From NCBI RefSeq assembly GCF_014356525.2, contig NC_052510.1:21106532-21170531 (forward strand): a stretch of DNA of 64,000 nt, read 5' to 3'. The notes beneath the pieces are model-generated. The model made no database searches, had not been told where the DNA came from, and was given only the letters and a program-made list of their open reading frames with translations. Every line of letters begins with the position of its first letter. Within the stretch, counting starts at the first letter, position 1. The stretch is from Nilaparvata lugens (Eukaryota; Arthropoda; Insecta; Hemiptera; Delphacidae). This document shows positions 52,516 through 64,000 of the stretch, piece after piece. The position numbers and the translations under genes were made by a program.

Positions 52516-54350
52516 CACTATAAAAAGCTCTATCAACTAAATATTTTTTCATTTGTTTTTAGAAAATCTTCAAATCATCATTACTTTTCAAGATTTGAGG
52601 TAGCTTGTTATAAAATTTCCTACCAATATAATCTGGTAATATGATAATCTGCTCTGTTTCGCGTATTATACTCATGAACATCTGAATTCTGGATCACACC
52701 ACTCGTTTTCACATGCATTACAACTTCATATACATACAAGATGGCACAGTTAATAGACCAAGCTTTTTAAATAAAGGCCTACAAGAGTCTAACCTATTCA
52801 CTTTCTCTATACATCTGAGTGCCTTCTTTTGAATCTTAAACACCCTGTCCATATTTTGTTGAGATGAATTACCCCATACTAAAATAGCATACCTAATATG
52901 AGATAGTATAAGTCCATGGTAAGCAGTTAACAGTAGTTTTTTATCATTCAGCCTAGCAAGCTGCCGCAGGACAAATACCCCAGATGATATCTTATTACAT
53001 AATTATCCTCTCAATGTAAGGATGCCATGTTAATCTCCTGTCCAATAAAATTCCCAAGAATGCTACTTTCTCTTCTTGGTCTAATTCATTTTCCTCTACA
53101 AACACATTTATTTCTCTATCCTCTACTGAATTATATTTACTTTTGAATTGTAGGAATTGACATTTCTTACTATTTATTGTTAATTGCCTTTGCTTCAAGA
53201 ATTGGACAATTGACTGTACTCCAGTAAAAGCATTTATTTCTAGACTATCTAATAAATAATTGTTAAAGATAAGCGATGTGTCATCAGCAAACAACAGAGC
53301 TCTGTGATCTTTTAACTCTTTTGGTAATTGGTTCACATACAACAGAAACAGTAAGGGACCCAGAATTGAGCCTTGAGGTACTCCAGCCTGGACCTCCAGT
53401 TTTTGAGATTTAATTTTTACTATTTCATTCCCATCCACCTTGATAAGCTCAACACACTGGTTTCTACCTATGAGATATGATTCAAACCATTTTAGTTCTT
53501 TACCATTCACACCTACAGTTTTTAGTATTTCCAATAATATTCTATGGTTCACACAATCAAAAGCTTTGGATAAATCAAGAAATATTGCGGCTGCCTTCTC
53601 ACCTGAATCTATTATATCTATCAGTCTTTCACAAGGGATACTATTGCAGTCTTAGTAGATTTCCCTTTCTGGAACCCATGCTGTTCATCACATATGAAAT
53701 TAATTTCTTCCAGGTGCATCAATAGCCTATTTAAAACTACTCTTTCAAAAATTTTACTTATTACATTTAGAATACTAATGGGTCTATAATTTTCAACTCT
53801 TTCAGAATCACCACTCTTGAAAATTGGCAAAATTTTTCCTTGTTTCAGATCATCAGGGAAAATACCCTGCTCTAGTGAAGTATTAAGGAGATGCAATAAA
53901 GGGTCCAGTAATTCATTTTCACATTCTTTTAAAATTTTGCTTGAGACCCCATCCAATCCTACTGTTTTTTTGTTATTCAAATCATTTATTATTCTTGACA
54001 ACTCATCTCTTGATAATGGATGAAATTTAAATACCTTTTCAATTGGCTCAGCATTTAATGTAGTTGTATTACAAGTATTAGTGTTCAGTGACTTTTGGAG
54101 ATTATATGCAACCTGTTGATAATACTTATTGAAAAAGTTACAAATGTCTATACTATCATCCATATAATTTCCATGTTCATCGATTATCCTAGGGACATTA
54201 GTAACTGTATCTTTTTGAGCTGCTCTCCTATTTCTATTAATTACCTCCCAAACAGCAGAGTTAAAATTGGTACTAGTTGTTAATATTTCAGCTGTTTTCT
54301 TACACTTAGCTTTCCTCACTTCTTTTGCATAGTTTTTCTTTAGACATTTG
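52516..54350 (-). pseudogene. LINE Y: linker, reverse transcriptase, C-terminus with frameshifts
   Basis: Minus-strand motifs: KTVGLDGVSSKILKEC, GKILPIFKSGDSERVENYRP, HGFQKGKSTKTAIVSL (then a frameshift near 53640), FLDLSKAFDCVNHRILLEIL, GVPQGSILGPLLFLLYVNQL, LFADDTSLIF, FLGILLDRRLTWHPYIE (stop near 52995), then SHIRYAILVWGNSSQQNMDR and FYNKLPQIL in other frames. Endonuclease absent. The N-terminal junction at about 54350 is an in-frame fusion to a third LINE. Confidence 0.85.
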
Positions 54351-54700
54351 TATAAATCAGGGTCACCTGATTTATGTAAGGGTATAATATTTGCTAATTT
54401 CAAAATATCTGGAAAATGACCCTCCAAAAAACAACGATTTATTATTATTGTCAAAGGTCTGACAATAAATGGCCAAATTATTATCAAGCATTTATTATTA
54501 ATTCTGTCCACACCTGGAGCTGCGTTAGTTTTCAAAGATTTCAAAGTGGTGGAGACTTCCTCTTCATTTGTAGGTGTTAGGAAAAACGATTCATGGGAAT
54601 TCTGCAAAAATGAATCTTTGAATTTGTTACCTGCAGTTGAGATGGGATTATTTTTTTTCAAATTTTCAGCATATATTTTTCCGACCTGTGCAAAATGTTG
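54351..54700 (-). pseudogene. LINE X fragment (start of reverse transcriptase)
   Basis: Encodes LKTNAAPGVDRINNKCL through FPDILKLANIIPLHKSGDPD, the first RT block of a different LINE. It breaks off just before the NYRPIS motif, where the linker of LINE Y (CLKKNYAKEVRKAKC) follows in the same open frame. Confidence 0.8.
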
Positions 54701-56471
54701 ATTAAGTACATCAAAAATAAAATATCACAGATTAGCTCACTAGTTCTTTAGCACGAAACGTTACCATGTGCTTTTAAATCATTAATAGTATGCATTTATT
54801 CTATGCAGCTCAGGTGTCGACTTGCTGCTGCTTGTCGATTTAAAAATCTCACTATATATTATCTCCTTTCCAAAAATCATAAAAATAATCAATTGATAAA
54901 TCATAAATCTCAAATATAATAATATGTATAGATCTCAGTATATTTCTCAATATATATCTCTCAGGGCTTAAGGTTCGGCCTCTGGTGGAATCAGATGAAT
55001 TAATTTATCCAGTGAACAAGAGCTACATTTATATCTTATAATTTGCTAATAAAATTAATTGAGTGAGCATATGTACATTATAATATTAAATTTAGATACT
55101 CCTTTAATCTGTGCATCTTTAGATATATAAATTTGATACAACTCTTATCCAATAAAATATGTTTTGTACCTTTTTAAGACTTGCGCAAGTTTTATAATAA
55201 TTTAAATATTCATAACCTTTCGACGAGCTAGCTTTTTATATTTTTGTTTCACTCGAAGCACTGAGGGCGCCCTAAATTTATCGATAATTTATCACTCACG
55301 TGCTGAATTTTCACAAGACGATGGTGGCGATCCGTATTTCCTGGTCGTCCTGGATTTTTGGTGGCCAAAGTCGTCCTCTCCAAGGGAATAAATAAATATC
55401 TAATGACTTACGCTTTAATACAGCATCACTAAGTCTTATAAAAAATTAATGAATTTAAACTTTAAGTCTTTCAAATGTACAACTCAACAAAAAGGGACTT
55501 GTGCTCTATAAAATTTAGTGGTGTTCCATGGTGGTGTCTGGCAGGCAAGTGGGCAAGTCCTACCCTTATTTTCTACAATCCTATTTCCGACTTACAAATT
55601 TGCATACATTTAAATATTCAGTTACTACGCCATTAAAAAGATCAAATAGTCCGTGCCAATCTATTAAATTATTACTCATATCTTAGGTATTATATTTTAT
55701 AATTACTCGGACCATATCCAATACATAAACTGAGTAGTGATAATTTATAAATTCATATCATTTATAAAAATATTTATAGATAAATTTGAATCGGCTCTCT
55801 ATTGCCGCCCATCGATTACTGTAATTTGATTGGTTCATGCAAATTCACAAATGTATCCATGCGCCTATGAATATCCTACTTCCTTAATATTCAATTTTTT
55901 TTTTTTTGGTGTATTTGTTCATGCTCATTACAGATAATATTTTTGGAATCTATAAGTTGTTTTTCCCTCTACAACAAGTAGCCATGTGCTTTCCAAATTC
56001 TCTAGTTGAATACTATTTGTTTACAACAAATTATTGCCAAGGTGTCTGGCTAGATTTCACATTATACGGCTTGATCGATTATTAGGTCGCCGATCAGTAG
56101 GTATTAAAGCCTAACCTCAAAATTTCCAATACTCTATATAATATAATAAATAGCAAATAAAATTCTTTTCTATTCAGCTGTTCTAATTTTAGCCATGGTA
56201 CCCATTATTATCTAATCTTTTACTTGTTGTTATCGCACTTGGCGATAATAGAATAGCTGTTTGCTCCAGACCTATAGAATTCTTTCAATTAGCGATTTTG
56301 CTTGCTTATCGAATTTTAATATGTTACAATACGTAGCAATTAAATATATTATAAGCATATGAATAAGTTAGAAATTCAGCTTCTTTATGAAATTTGATTG
56401 TAGATCCAATGTTAATTTAAAAAAAATGATATTAATAAACAAAGTGTGAGATTTTCATCTCATGCAATGTA
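54701..56471. other. AT-rich intron sequence
   Basis: No coding domain, RNA gene or obvious repeat recognised, except short poly-T (about 55890-55905). Confidence 0.5.
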
Positions 56472-56854
56472 GTGTAATTTAGCCAATTATTCGACATGAA
56501 TTTTCACAATCCGAGAGCATCCATTGTTTAAAAGTTAAAAGTGTTGACGATGGTGAAAATTCATGACAAGTAAAATTGGACTGAAAAATCTATGAATAAT
56601 ATATATCAATAAAATTGATAATATAAATAACTTACTGAACCAGGAAAATGGTGTCTAGGAACAGAGGGGTAGAGCAGGGCCCGATTATCTGCTGTAGATA
56701 GTTCCAGGTCCCGTCCTCGTAACCAAGAGGCATACATTTTTCATTCCAATTTTACTTGTCATGAATTTTCACCGTTGTCGACACTTTTAAGTTTTAAACA
56801 AAGGATGCTCTCAGATTGTGAGAATTCATGTCAAATAATCGGCTACATTACACT
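56472..56854. mobile_element. 383-bp inverted-repeat element with exon-like centre
   Basis: Arms 56472-56578 and 56745-56854 are inverted copies (ATGAATTTTCAC, AAAAGTGTTGACGAT/GTTGTCGACACTTTT, GAGAGCATCC). The roughly 165-bp centre is G/C-richer and looks like a coding exon on the minus strand (see 56636-56733). No target duplication was identified. Confidence 0.65.
56636..56733 (-). other. Exon-like segment inside the inverted-repeat element
   Basis: Minus strand: ATG at 56733, 32 open codons beginning MPLGYEDGTWNYLQQIIGPC and ending in a hydrophobic FLDTIFLV, then a perfect donor GTAAGT at 56635. I do not recognise the protein. It may be a captured first exon of a host gene or chance. Confidence 0.35.
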
Positions 56855-57035
56855 CAAATATTGTTTTTCTACTCCAATTTTCATAAAATAAAAGAGATTT
56901 AATACCTGTGAATTTCCTCTCACTTGATACATACACTACTAATAAAAAAAAATAGAATAAAAACTTCAACAATTATGCTTCTTAATAGTATTTTAGTTGA
57001 TTTTTGTGAGGTCTTCCTCCCTTAATACCTCAATA

Positions 57036-57251
57036 TTATTCCTTGTTATCCTTACGAACTAGAACTTTTCCACTCCTGTACCATACATATTTGTATCGAT
57101 TCTTAACGGCTTGCTGCTTAGCCAGCCATTTCAGTCTCTTGAAATAGGCAGAAAGATTTTCAGATTTATACACTATTTGATCCTTCTTAGTGCAGGAGGA
57201 AATTATTTGGGATTGCAAAAGTTTAGGACCCTTTCGAGCCATATTCAACAT
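57036..57251 (-). pseudogene. LINE ORF1 C-terminal fragment (FP/RNA-binding type)
   Basis: 71 codons: LSAYFKRLKWLAKQQAVKNR, YKYVWYRSGKVLVRKDNKE. The KYVWxRxGKVLVRK ending is typical of ORF1 proteins of CR1/Jockey-like LINEs with a baculovirus-FP-like C-terminal domain. The ORF2 that should follow on the minus strand is not adjacent, so this is an isolated fragment. Confidence 0.65.
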
Positions 57252-57317
57252 TTTTCCTTCACTTTCCTACTCTTAAGAACAACAGTGATTGATCTAATTT
57301 GATTCTTATTCCTAGTT

Positions 57318-58318
57318 GGATAATAATAATAATAATAATAATAAATTTCAATTTATTTCATTTAAAGTTACATAGTATCATATACATACAGTGTTTTTTT
57401 GCTCCTCTAGCTTAGAGCTAATTGAGGAGTATTCAAATTTCATACTACATCATAATAGTTACCGTATACATTCTATAAATACTACAAATGAAAATTTTTG
57501 TAAAGTGTTCAATAAACTAAATTGAAAGTCTATTATAGTTTCTATCTGGGATTTGATATTAAAGTTCTAATTTCTACCACTTGAATCACAACATTAGTCA
57601 CTCTATATTCTACTAAATCGGTGATCAACCTTGCAGACATTATTGTCTCTTGCATTTAGGTGGCTTTGAACAGCTGACTAGCTGAACCAACATGCACATC
57701 AACAATATTACAATACACACACAGTCATAGAATACAAAAACATTACCTATCCTCCAAAAAAACATTTATTATACTACAAACTGTAATATACACCTCTTAA
57801 TCATTTTCAACTGCTTCTAAAGCACTTTTTTGTTTACAATATTAAAATTATTCTTATTTATTTATTCATCCATAGTTTTTCTTTTCCATTTCCCATTGTA
57901 CAGTGCAGTTATTATTGTCTACTATGTGCAAACTAACCTATCTACTAACTAACCTATTAGAATATTAACAATAATCTTCAACATATCTTTTCATTCAAAC
58001 AATTCCTATAAAATAATTCTTAAGTTTAGTCTTTATTTCATTTCTTTGTAAATTTTTCAATTCTGGTGACAAATCGTTCAACAGGTAAGGGATTCTGTAT
58101 TTTAATAGGTTCTTACCATAATTATTATTATAACGCTGTGCTCTAAATAGCCTATTTCTCAAACCATAACTTATTTCGTTTATTTCCCTTAATTTATCTT
58201 CAAAATAATGTCTGAACAAATCAGTGTATTTTGCGAGAGATTCTGGTGTCATAATACCCAATATTCCAAGCTCGACTCCATTAAATAATGTATTCAAGAA
58301 AGGAGATAAATCAAACAT
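57318..58318 (-). pseudogene. LINE W: reverse-transcriptase C-terminus and 3' UTR
   Basis: 58318-57995 encodes a C-terminal RT segment (FRHYFEDKLREINEISYGLR, YGKNLLKYRIPYLLNDLSPE). The 3' UTR runs to a (TAA)n tract at 57318-57344. Strongly 5'-truncated. Its 5' end abuts the rightward R4-like fragment. Confidence 0.75.
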
Positions 58319-58329
58319 AGATAATACAA

Positions 58330-59670
58330 GGCCAATATGTTTAATTTATATATTATCGAAAGTTATGAGGCTTTTGGAGCAATGGGGCCAGACAACACCT
58401 ACAAATACTTGGGGTTTGGTCAGTCTAAGCAGATAGATCAGAGAGAAATGAAGCAGAAAATGAGGAATGCATATCTCAACAGAGTTAAGAGTCTGCTTAA
58501 ATTTCACCTCAATGGGAAAAACATGATTAAAGCCATAAATACTTATGCGGTGCCTCTCTTGATTTATACATTTGGAGTGATCAGCTGGACTTAGACTGAT
58601 ATTGAGGAGCTCATGAGAGCAACAAGAGTCCTCACAAAATTCAGAGCACATCACCCCAAAGCTGCAATTGAGAGACTGATACTCCCCAGGCATAAAGGTG
58701 GGCGGGGGCTGCTAGACCTCAAGTGGTTGTGTGACAGACAGGTGCATAGTATGAGAACTTACTTTTTCACAAAGCAAGAGCATCTTTATTAAATAGTCAG
58801 AGAAGCAGACAAGGAATACACCCCTCTCAACTTATCAGAGCGAAACATTAATGCTGCCCAAAGTAGCAATCAGCATGAAAGCGAGGTCCTGGAGCAGGAG
58901 GTTTCGAGGTGGAGGAAACAGTTGCATGGGAGGCATGCATTTGCATTAGGAAAGCCTGATATGGATGCAGATCAATCGAATGCCTGGCTAAAGCAAGGTG
59001 ACTTGTTCATTGAAACAGAAGGCTTCATGGTGGCTATACAAGACCAAGTGATAGCCACCAAAAATTACAAAAAATATATAATGAAGCTACCTTTGAACGA
59101 TGACCTTTGTAGACACTGTGGTATGGCATCAGAGACAGTACAGCACATTGTGTCTTTCTGCCAGTCAATGGTAGGTACTGAATACCTCAAGAGGCATAAT
59201 GATGTTGCTGGCATACTGCACCAGGACCTGGCATTAAGGCATAAGTTGATTATCGAGAAAGTTCCTTACTATCAATATGCTCCAACTTCAATCCTAGAGA
59301 ACAATACCCACAAGCTGTATTGGGACAGACTGACAGAACGATTCCACATAACAGGCCAGATTTAATCCTGATGAATAAGCTGACCAGGGAAACAGTCTTA
59401 ATAGATGTAGGCATTCCATGCTGCCATAACATGGAACACTACTACAGTGGAAAGATTTCCAAGTATCTCCCCCTGGCAGCTGAGATAAAGGATATCTGGC
59501 ATCAAGAGAAAGTGGAAATTGTACCAGTCATAATATCTGCAGTTGGATTGATGGGGAAAAAAGTGACTGCAAACCTAAGTCATCTGGGTGCCTCGAGAAA
59601 AAAGATCTACTTGATGCTCAACACTGTATCAATGGTTAGGGCATTCTTAAACCAAGCAGCAGAATAATTC
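58330..59670 (+). pseudogene. R4/Dong-like non-LTR retrotransposon, C-terminal third (RLE type)
   Basis: Plus strand, rightward. NTYKYLGFGQSKQ, INTYAVPLLIYTFGVISWT and KFRAHHPKAAIERLILPRHK mark the RT thumb and linker of the R2/R4 group. A CCHC motif (CRHCGMASETVQHIVSFC) follows, then the restriction-like endonuclease signature NRPDLILMNKLTRETVLIDV. Broken by a stop after SWT (58594), a stop near 58791 and a frameshift at 59320-59365. The 3' end at about 59670 is followed by a long (AAT)n array. Confidence 0.85.
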
Positions 59671-59726
59671 ATCAAAGTCTTGTCATAGACCGATTTTGAT
59701 GAAAAACTCACATAGTAATGTGATGA

Positions 59727-59846
<120 letters not shown>

Positions 59847-59849
59847 TAA

Positions 59850-61510
59850 TAGAATAGAATAGAAAAAAACGTTTATTGATCAAATAAGCTACCTTAAGCG
59901 AACCTCAAAGTGGCTGCTTGACAAGGTACTATTATACAAAACATGTAAATTCAAATATAATTATACATATATCAGTGAACTTTATTTTTACTTAACAGTT
60001 AAATTCACTTATCAGTTTATTACACTGTCAAATTTACTTACATAATTTACTTAACAGTTAAAATTATCATGATATTAATTAATTAATTGTTGGCTCAGCT
60101 CTCAAAAATTTAAAGAGTATTATAATATATAGTCAACCTGAACTTACATACAAAAAATAGAACAGAATGAATCACAACAATACAATACATTAATAATGAG
60201 TTACATTATGTTACATCTAAAGTGTAATTATTCAACCAAATCTTTAAATTTCTTTTCAACAGGCGCATATTAACAAACTCAGCACAATTATCGGGTAAAT
60301 CATTGAAAGTTCTTGGTACAATGTAGATTGAGGTGTTTCTGGCTAAATTATTTGAAGTAAATGGTACAACATACCTCTCATTCCTTAAATCATATAGATT
60401 AACTTTCATAACTAAATATTTTTTGCAGAAGTAATTTCCTAAAATCAAAGTAAACAGAAATATACCTTTTATATTCAAAACCTTGCATCTATTCAAAAGG
60501 TTCTCATATGAAATATCTCCCTGAGAATTGCTGACCAAATGTAAAATCTTCCTCTGTACCGAAGATATTCTCCTAAGATAAACATTGCTAGCAAATCCCC
60601 ACCCTTGCAATCCATATCTCATAACAGACTCTCCCAAGGCTATATACATCATCCTCTTCACTTATTAGGTATTAAATCTTTAATATAATACATTTTGGCC
60701 AATACCTGCTTGAGTCTATTACAAACATTTTTTATATGAATATCCCAACGAAAATGACTGTCAACTGTTACTCCTAAACACTTATAATTTATACGATTCG
60801 ATATAAACTGACAATCTCTTGTACATATGAAAATATCTTGCTCCTGCAGTTGGAAACATTCACAGCAATGGTGCTTAATTTTGGGTTCCCTAATTCTTTT
60901 CATGTAGGATGAGGTTATATGTAGCACCTTGGTTTTAGTGACATTTATATTCAGACAATTATTATGAGACCATTTAGCTAGAGTATTGGTATCAAGTTGT
61001 AACCGGGTTTCGGCCACATCTAACGATTTATGAGAGGAAATCAACAAAATATCATCTGCAAACATAAAAATCTTACAGTGAATCAAATACCTAGGTAAGT
61101 CATTTGTGTAAAGTAAAAACAGTGAAGGTCCCAGGACTGATCCTTGAGGCACTCCCACATTTGAAGTCCTCTCTTGACTTAGATAGTTCCCAATTTTAAC
61201 AACAAATTTTCTATTCTCCAGATAACTTTCAAATAACCTGAGTACAGGTCCTCTTATACCAACACTAGATATCTTTTGTAATAAAAATTTATGATCTATA
61301 GTGTCGAATGCTTTTGAAAAATCTATAAAAAGACAAAGGTTATGAATATTATCCTTCAAGTTACCATATATATAATTAGAAAAATTTGACAACAATTTAT
61401 TTGTACCTAACCCTTTCATAAAACCATATGGAAAATCATTGATGATATTATGCTTATGCAGGAATAAATTCATCCTCTCGGCAATATATTTTTCGAATTT
61501 TTTTTTCAAA
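59850..61510 (-). pseudogene. 5'-truncated LINE reverse transcriptase (LINE V)
   Basis: 61509-60658: KKKFEKYIAERMNLFL, LFIDFSKAFDTIDHKFLLQK, GVPQGSVLGPSLFLLYTNDL, FADDILLI, YKCLGVTVDSHFRWDIHI. A one-base frame change at 60658-60661 leads to 60661-60206: MRYGLQGWGFA, YIVPRTFNDLPDN. 3' UTR to about 59850. The upstream RT block and endonuclease are missing. A (TAA)-rich tract lies at both ends. Confidence 0.85.
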
Positions 61511-61516
61511 AATTGC

Positions 61517-61577
61517 TAATAATAATAATAATAGCTATAATAATAATAATAATAATAATAGCTATAATAATAATAAT
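61517..61577 (+). repeat. Interrupted (AAT)n microsatellite
   Basis: AAT units broken by AGCTAT interruptions, directly upstream (minus sense) of the truncated LINE V. Confidence 0.9.
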
Positions 61578-61652
61578 CTTTTCCTTTCCTTTCCTTTTTC
61601 CTTCGTCCTGGTACCCCCAGAAGAAGGGAGTTTATTATCCCTTCTTTATATA

Positions 61653-62642
61653 CAGTCAAACCTCTGTATAACGAAGTCGATTATCATGAGAAAAATTATC
61701 TCACTGTAGAGAGGTATTCGTTATTGAGAGGTTGTTCTGTCAGAAAAAGTGCCACGATCCTATGGATCGTATAATATCGTATCACGGCGGTAAATAAATG
61801 AATATGGTACATAAAACATATCGCGAACGTAGGTAGGGTACCTATTAGGCCAATATTAATATGGAAATTTGAAAATTCATGCTGTTTAAAAAAACATGTT
61901 TTATTGAATATTTATAGACTGTAATGAGTAAGTAAACTCACCAATTTATTTCCAGAGAGCTTGATTTTGTACTATTAGTAGAGTTCAATCAAAGTACATA
62001 CTCTGTAGCAATATTTTTCAACTTTTTACACTGCTATTAGATGGAACGCAAAATATGGTTATTTTGTCAATAATGTCACCATAAATACTATAATAACTCA
62101 ATTTTCCTATTTTTTATGTTTTATATTTGAAAAAGTTAGTAATTTTCGGTTGAACTTCTTGTTTTGACGGATTCTTCTCCTCAGGTTCGTCACAGCCATC
62201 ATGATCATCATAGTCAGTTCAAAGAATTGAAATGTGTGACAAAAGCAAGAATGGGAAAGTCCAGTCGTTCACCTGCCTGGTCTACAATAATGACAAGTTC
62301 TTGAAATTCAATTTCCAGTTACTTGCATTCAATTTCCGACATGTGTTTCACCCTCTATTGACTGTCTACCACCCTATCTTCTTCCTACCTCAATTGCCAT
62401 TATTATTAGTCTATTGACCTTTCTGCTGAAACTAAAATTTCCTTTAAAATGACCGTCTGCTTCCTATACATACTACACTTCGTATGTTGAAGTCAAGAGA
62501 AAAATGTGTTGTTGAGAGGTCCGAAATTCGTTAAATAGAGGTAAATAAGCAGCCAACACTCAAAAATGTCATGGGACCAGGTAAAAATTCGTTGTGTAGA
62601 GGTTTTCGTTAAGAGGAGGTTCGTTATAGAGAGGTTCGACTG
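61653..62642. mobile_element. pogo/Tigger-like non-autonomous DNA transposon (990 bp)
   Basis: Terminal inverted repeats CAGTCAAACCTCTGTATAACG and CGTTATAGAGAGGTTCGACTG, flanked by TA (61651-61652 and 62643-62644). Additional internal copies of the GTTNAGAGAGG/GAGGT motif near both ends. No transposase frame. The termini are characteristic of the pogo group of Tc1/mariner. Confidence 0.85.
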
Positions 62643-62644
62643 TA

Positions 62645-63088
62645 TATAAAAGCGAAATGGCACTGACTGACTGACTCACTCACAGAACTAAAAATCTACC
62701 GGACCAAAAACGTTCAAATTTGGTACCTAGGTATGTTCAGTTGGCCCTTTAGAGGCGCACTAAGAAATATTTTGGCAATATTTTAACTCTAAGGGTGGTT
62801 TTTAAGGGTTTAAAGTTCGTCTTTTAGCATGAATGTTCTTCTCATTCTCTTAATTTATAATTGAAAAATGTCCATACCATATGTTAATATAGAACTATAA
62901 TCTAGAGAGAGTACCTCTTCGAAACAGTTGTTAACTGGTAACTAAATTAGTAATTTTGTCAGGTTGGCATTAAGTTGAGTTGACTTTGTTAGGTTGGCAC
63001 CAAGTTGAAGATTGAAATGCATTTATCGCGGAAAAATTGATTGGGCACTGCTACTTTAATCAGAGCTATTCCTGGGAATATTATATTA
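62645..63088 (-). repeat. Dispersed repeat, inverted copy of 8443-8905
   Basis: Reads TATAAAAGCGAAATGGCACTG through to CCTGGGAATATTATAT. The pogo element inserted in its terminal TATATA stretch. Confidence 0.8.
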
Positions 63089-63310
63089 CTAGCTGTCAGG
63101 CTCGCTTCGCTCGCCATATCTGTTTAGCCAGACGTTTAGTCTGGACCCCCGACTGGATCGTCCTAACATATGATAAAAATCCTCAAATGAAAAATGCAGG
63201 CGAGCGAAGCGAGCCTGCTGATCTCATTCTTGGACGATCCAGTCGGGGGTCCAGGGGGCAGAGCCCCCTGGCTAGACAGATATGGCGAGCGAAGCGAGCC
63301 TGACGGCTAG
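63089..63310. mobile_element. 222-bp MITE, second copy
   Basis: Same length and terminal repeats as 8219-8440, TA on both sides. In this copy the arms of the central region are in the opposite order, consistent with inverted orientation of the whole block. Confidence 0.75.
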
Positions 63311-63449
63311 TAGAAAATATAACAAACAAAAATGAAAAACACGCTTATAAAAAGAAATCTTACAAACAAAACAAATGAAGAATAATAAAAAAGCAAGAAT
63401 GACAGAAGATAAGAAAAATTGCTTTTCAGTAGAAAATTTCAAAAATTAT

Positions 63450-64000
63450 AAACCAGACGAAATATAAATTCTCCAAAACCTTCTAAAGAAGGTTTGACTG
63501 GAGGAGTCAAGTTTTACATTATATTAAAAAAAACATAGAAATAGTACATTGATATAATCAATCAGTGATCTCAAAATGATAATTTTCAATTCAAATCATA
63601 TCAAAAGAAGAAATAATTGTCAATCTTGAGTAGAAAAAAAAATTAATCGATACATTGATAATAATTATTCATTTAATTGTATTTTGTAGTAATATGTTGC
63701 AATAGAATAATAAAGCAATGGGATTTCAGTTGTTGCTTATCACGAACAATAATACACAAGAAAAAAAAGAAAGAATTCATGGAGATCATTGAAATTCACT
63801 CAAATTATTTAACAGAAAGTGTTTCATCTTATTTTTAACAATTGAAATTCTATCCAGACCAATTAAATCATCTGGCAACTCATTAAAAATAGTTGGTACA
63901 AGATAACTAAGTTCACATTTACCATGATAATTATTGTATTTGGGCACAATAAACCTCTTATATGCAGCACCTTGTCTTCGCTCATGCAAAATTCTACTTT
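63450..64000 (-). mobile_element. LINE 3' end running off the right edge
   Basis: 63989-63786 encodes a reverse-transcriptase C-terminus (HERRQGAAYKRFIVPKYNNY, LVPTIFNELPDDLIGL). Below it is the 3' UTR with the CCAGACGAA and GACTGGAGGAGTCAA segments shared with 50930-50990. The rest of the element lies outside the window. Confidence 0.7.

Noticed and set aside
62232..62417. Possible gene inside the pogo-like element
   Set aside because: Short hydrophobic frame without DDE or helix-turn-helix motifs; probably chance in AT-rich DNA.

Overview
The window looks like insect nuclear DNA, most likely from a hemipteran; the species cannot be named from sequence alone. It is AT-rich, has eukaryotic introns with GT/AG junctions, and is packed with transposable elements. 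Only two ordinary host genes are visible, arranged head to head. Alpha-SNAP runs leftward (four exons, 22164-27930 minus; the C-terminal coding end is not found in the window). NDUFAF7, a mitochondrial complex I assembly methyltransferase, runs rightward (five exons, 28428-50532 plus; the last quarter lies beyond the window). They share a spacer of about 500 bp with a cluster of DRE-like ATCGAT sites.

Layout. 1-7660: a leftward non-LTR retrotransposon split by a 5.3-kb element with very long inverted ends (1783-7099, 3-bp target duplication AGA). 7985-8905: dispersed repeats and a 222-bp MITE. 10985-20932: two copies of one LINE family (FLYWCH and SGNH-esterase-like ORF1; endonuclease and reverse transcriptase ORF2), separated by part of an LTR retrotransposon whose LTR carries about 24 copies of a 47-bp minisatellite. 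20940-21835: remnant of another LINE. 22164-27930: alpha-SNAP. 28428-50532: NDUFAF7, whose introns hold a second minisatellite-LTR element (31440-35433), an intact and apparently young mag-like Ty3/gypsy element (36868-40825), and a decayed Jockey LINE interrupted by a hAT element (44261-46170). 50533-64000: continuing NDUFAF7 intron with at least five 5'-truncated LINE fragments, an R4/Dong-like fragment ending beside a long TAA array, a pogo-like element (61653-62642) and more MITEs.

The most unusual structure is in NDUFAF7. A 2,749-bp block (end of exon 1, intron 1, exon 2, intron 2 and the 5' third of the mag element) occurs twice, at 28691-31439 and 35434-38182, with about a dozen substitutions and no net length change. 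Between the copies sits exactly one LTR-period of the minisatellite retrotransposon, with both joints at a CACA in the repeat unit. Similar direct duplications flank retroelement fragments at 3978-6435 (846 bp around a LINE 3' end) and perhaps 10985-19178 (2.6 kb around the other minisatellite-LTR fragment). They resemble giant target-site duplications or template-switch products. Collapsed or mis-joined haplotypes are the main alternative.

The two host genes are unrelated in function (vesicle fusion and mitochondrial complex I assembly) and are probably linked only by a shared promoter. Everything else is transposable-element history, much of it nested.
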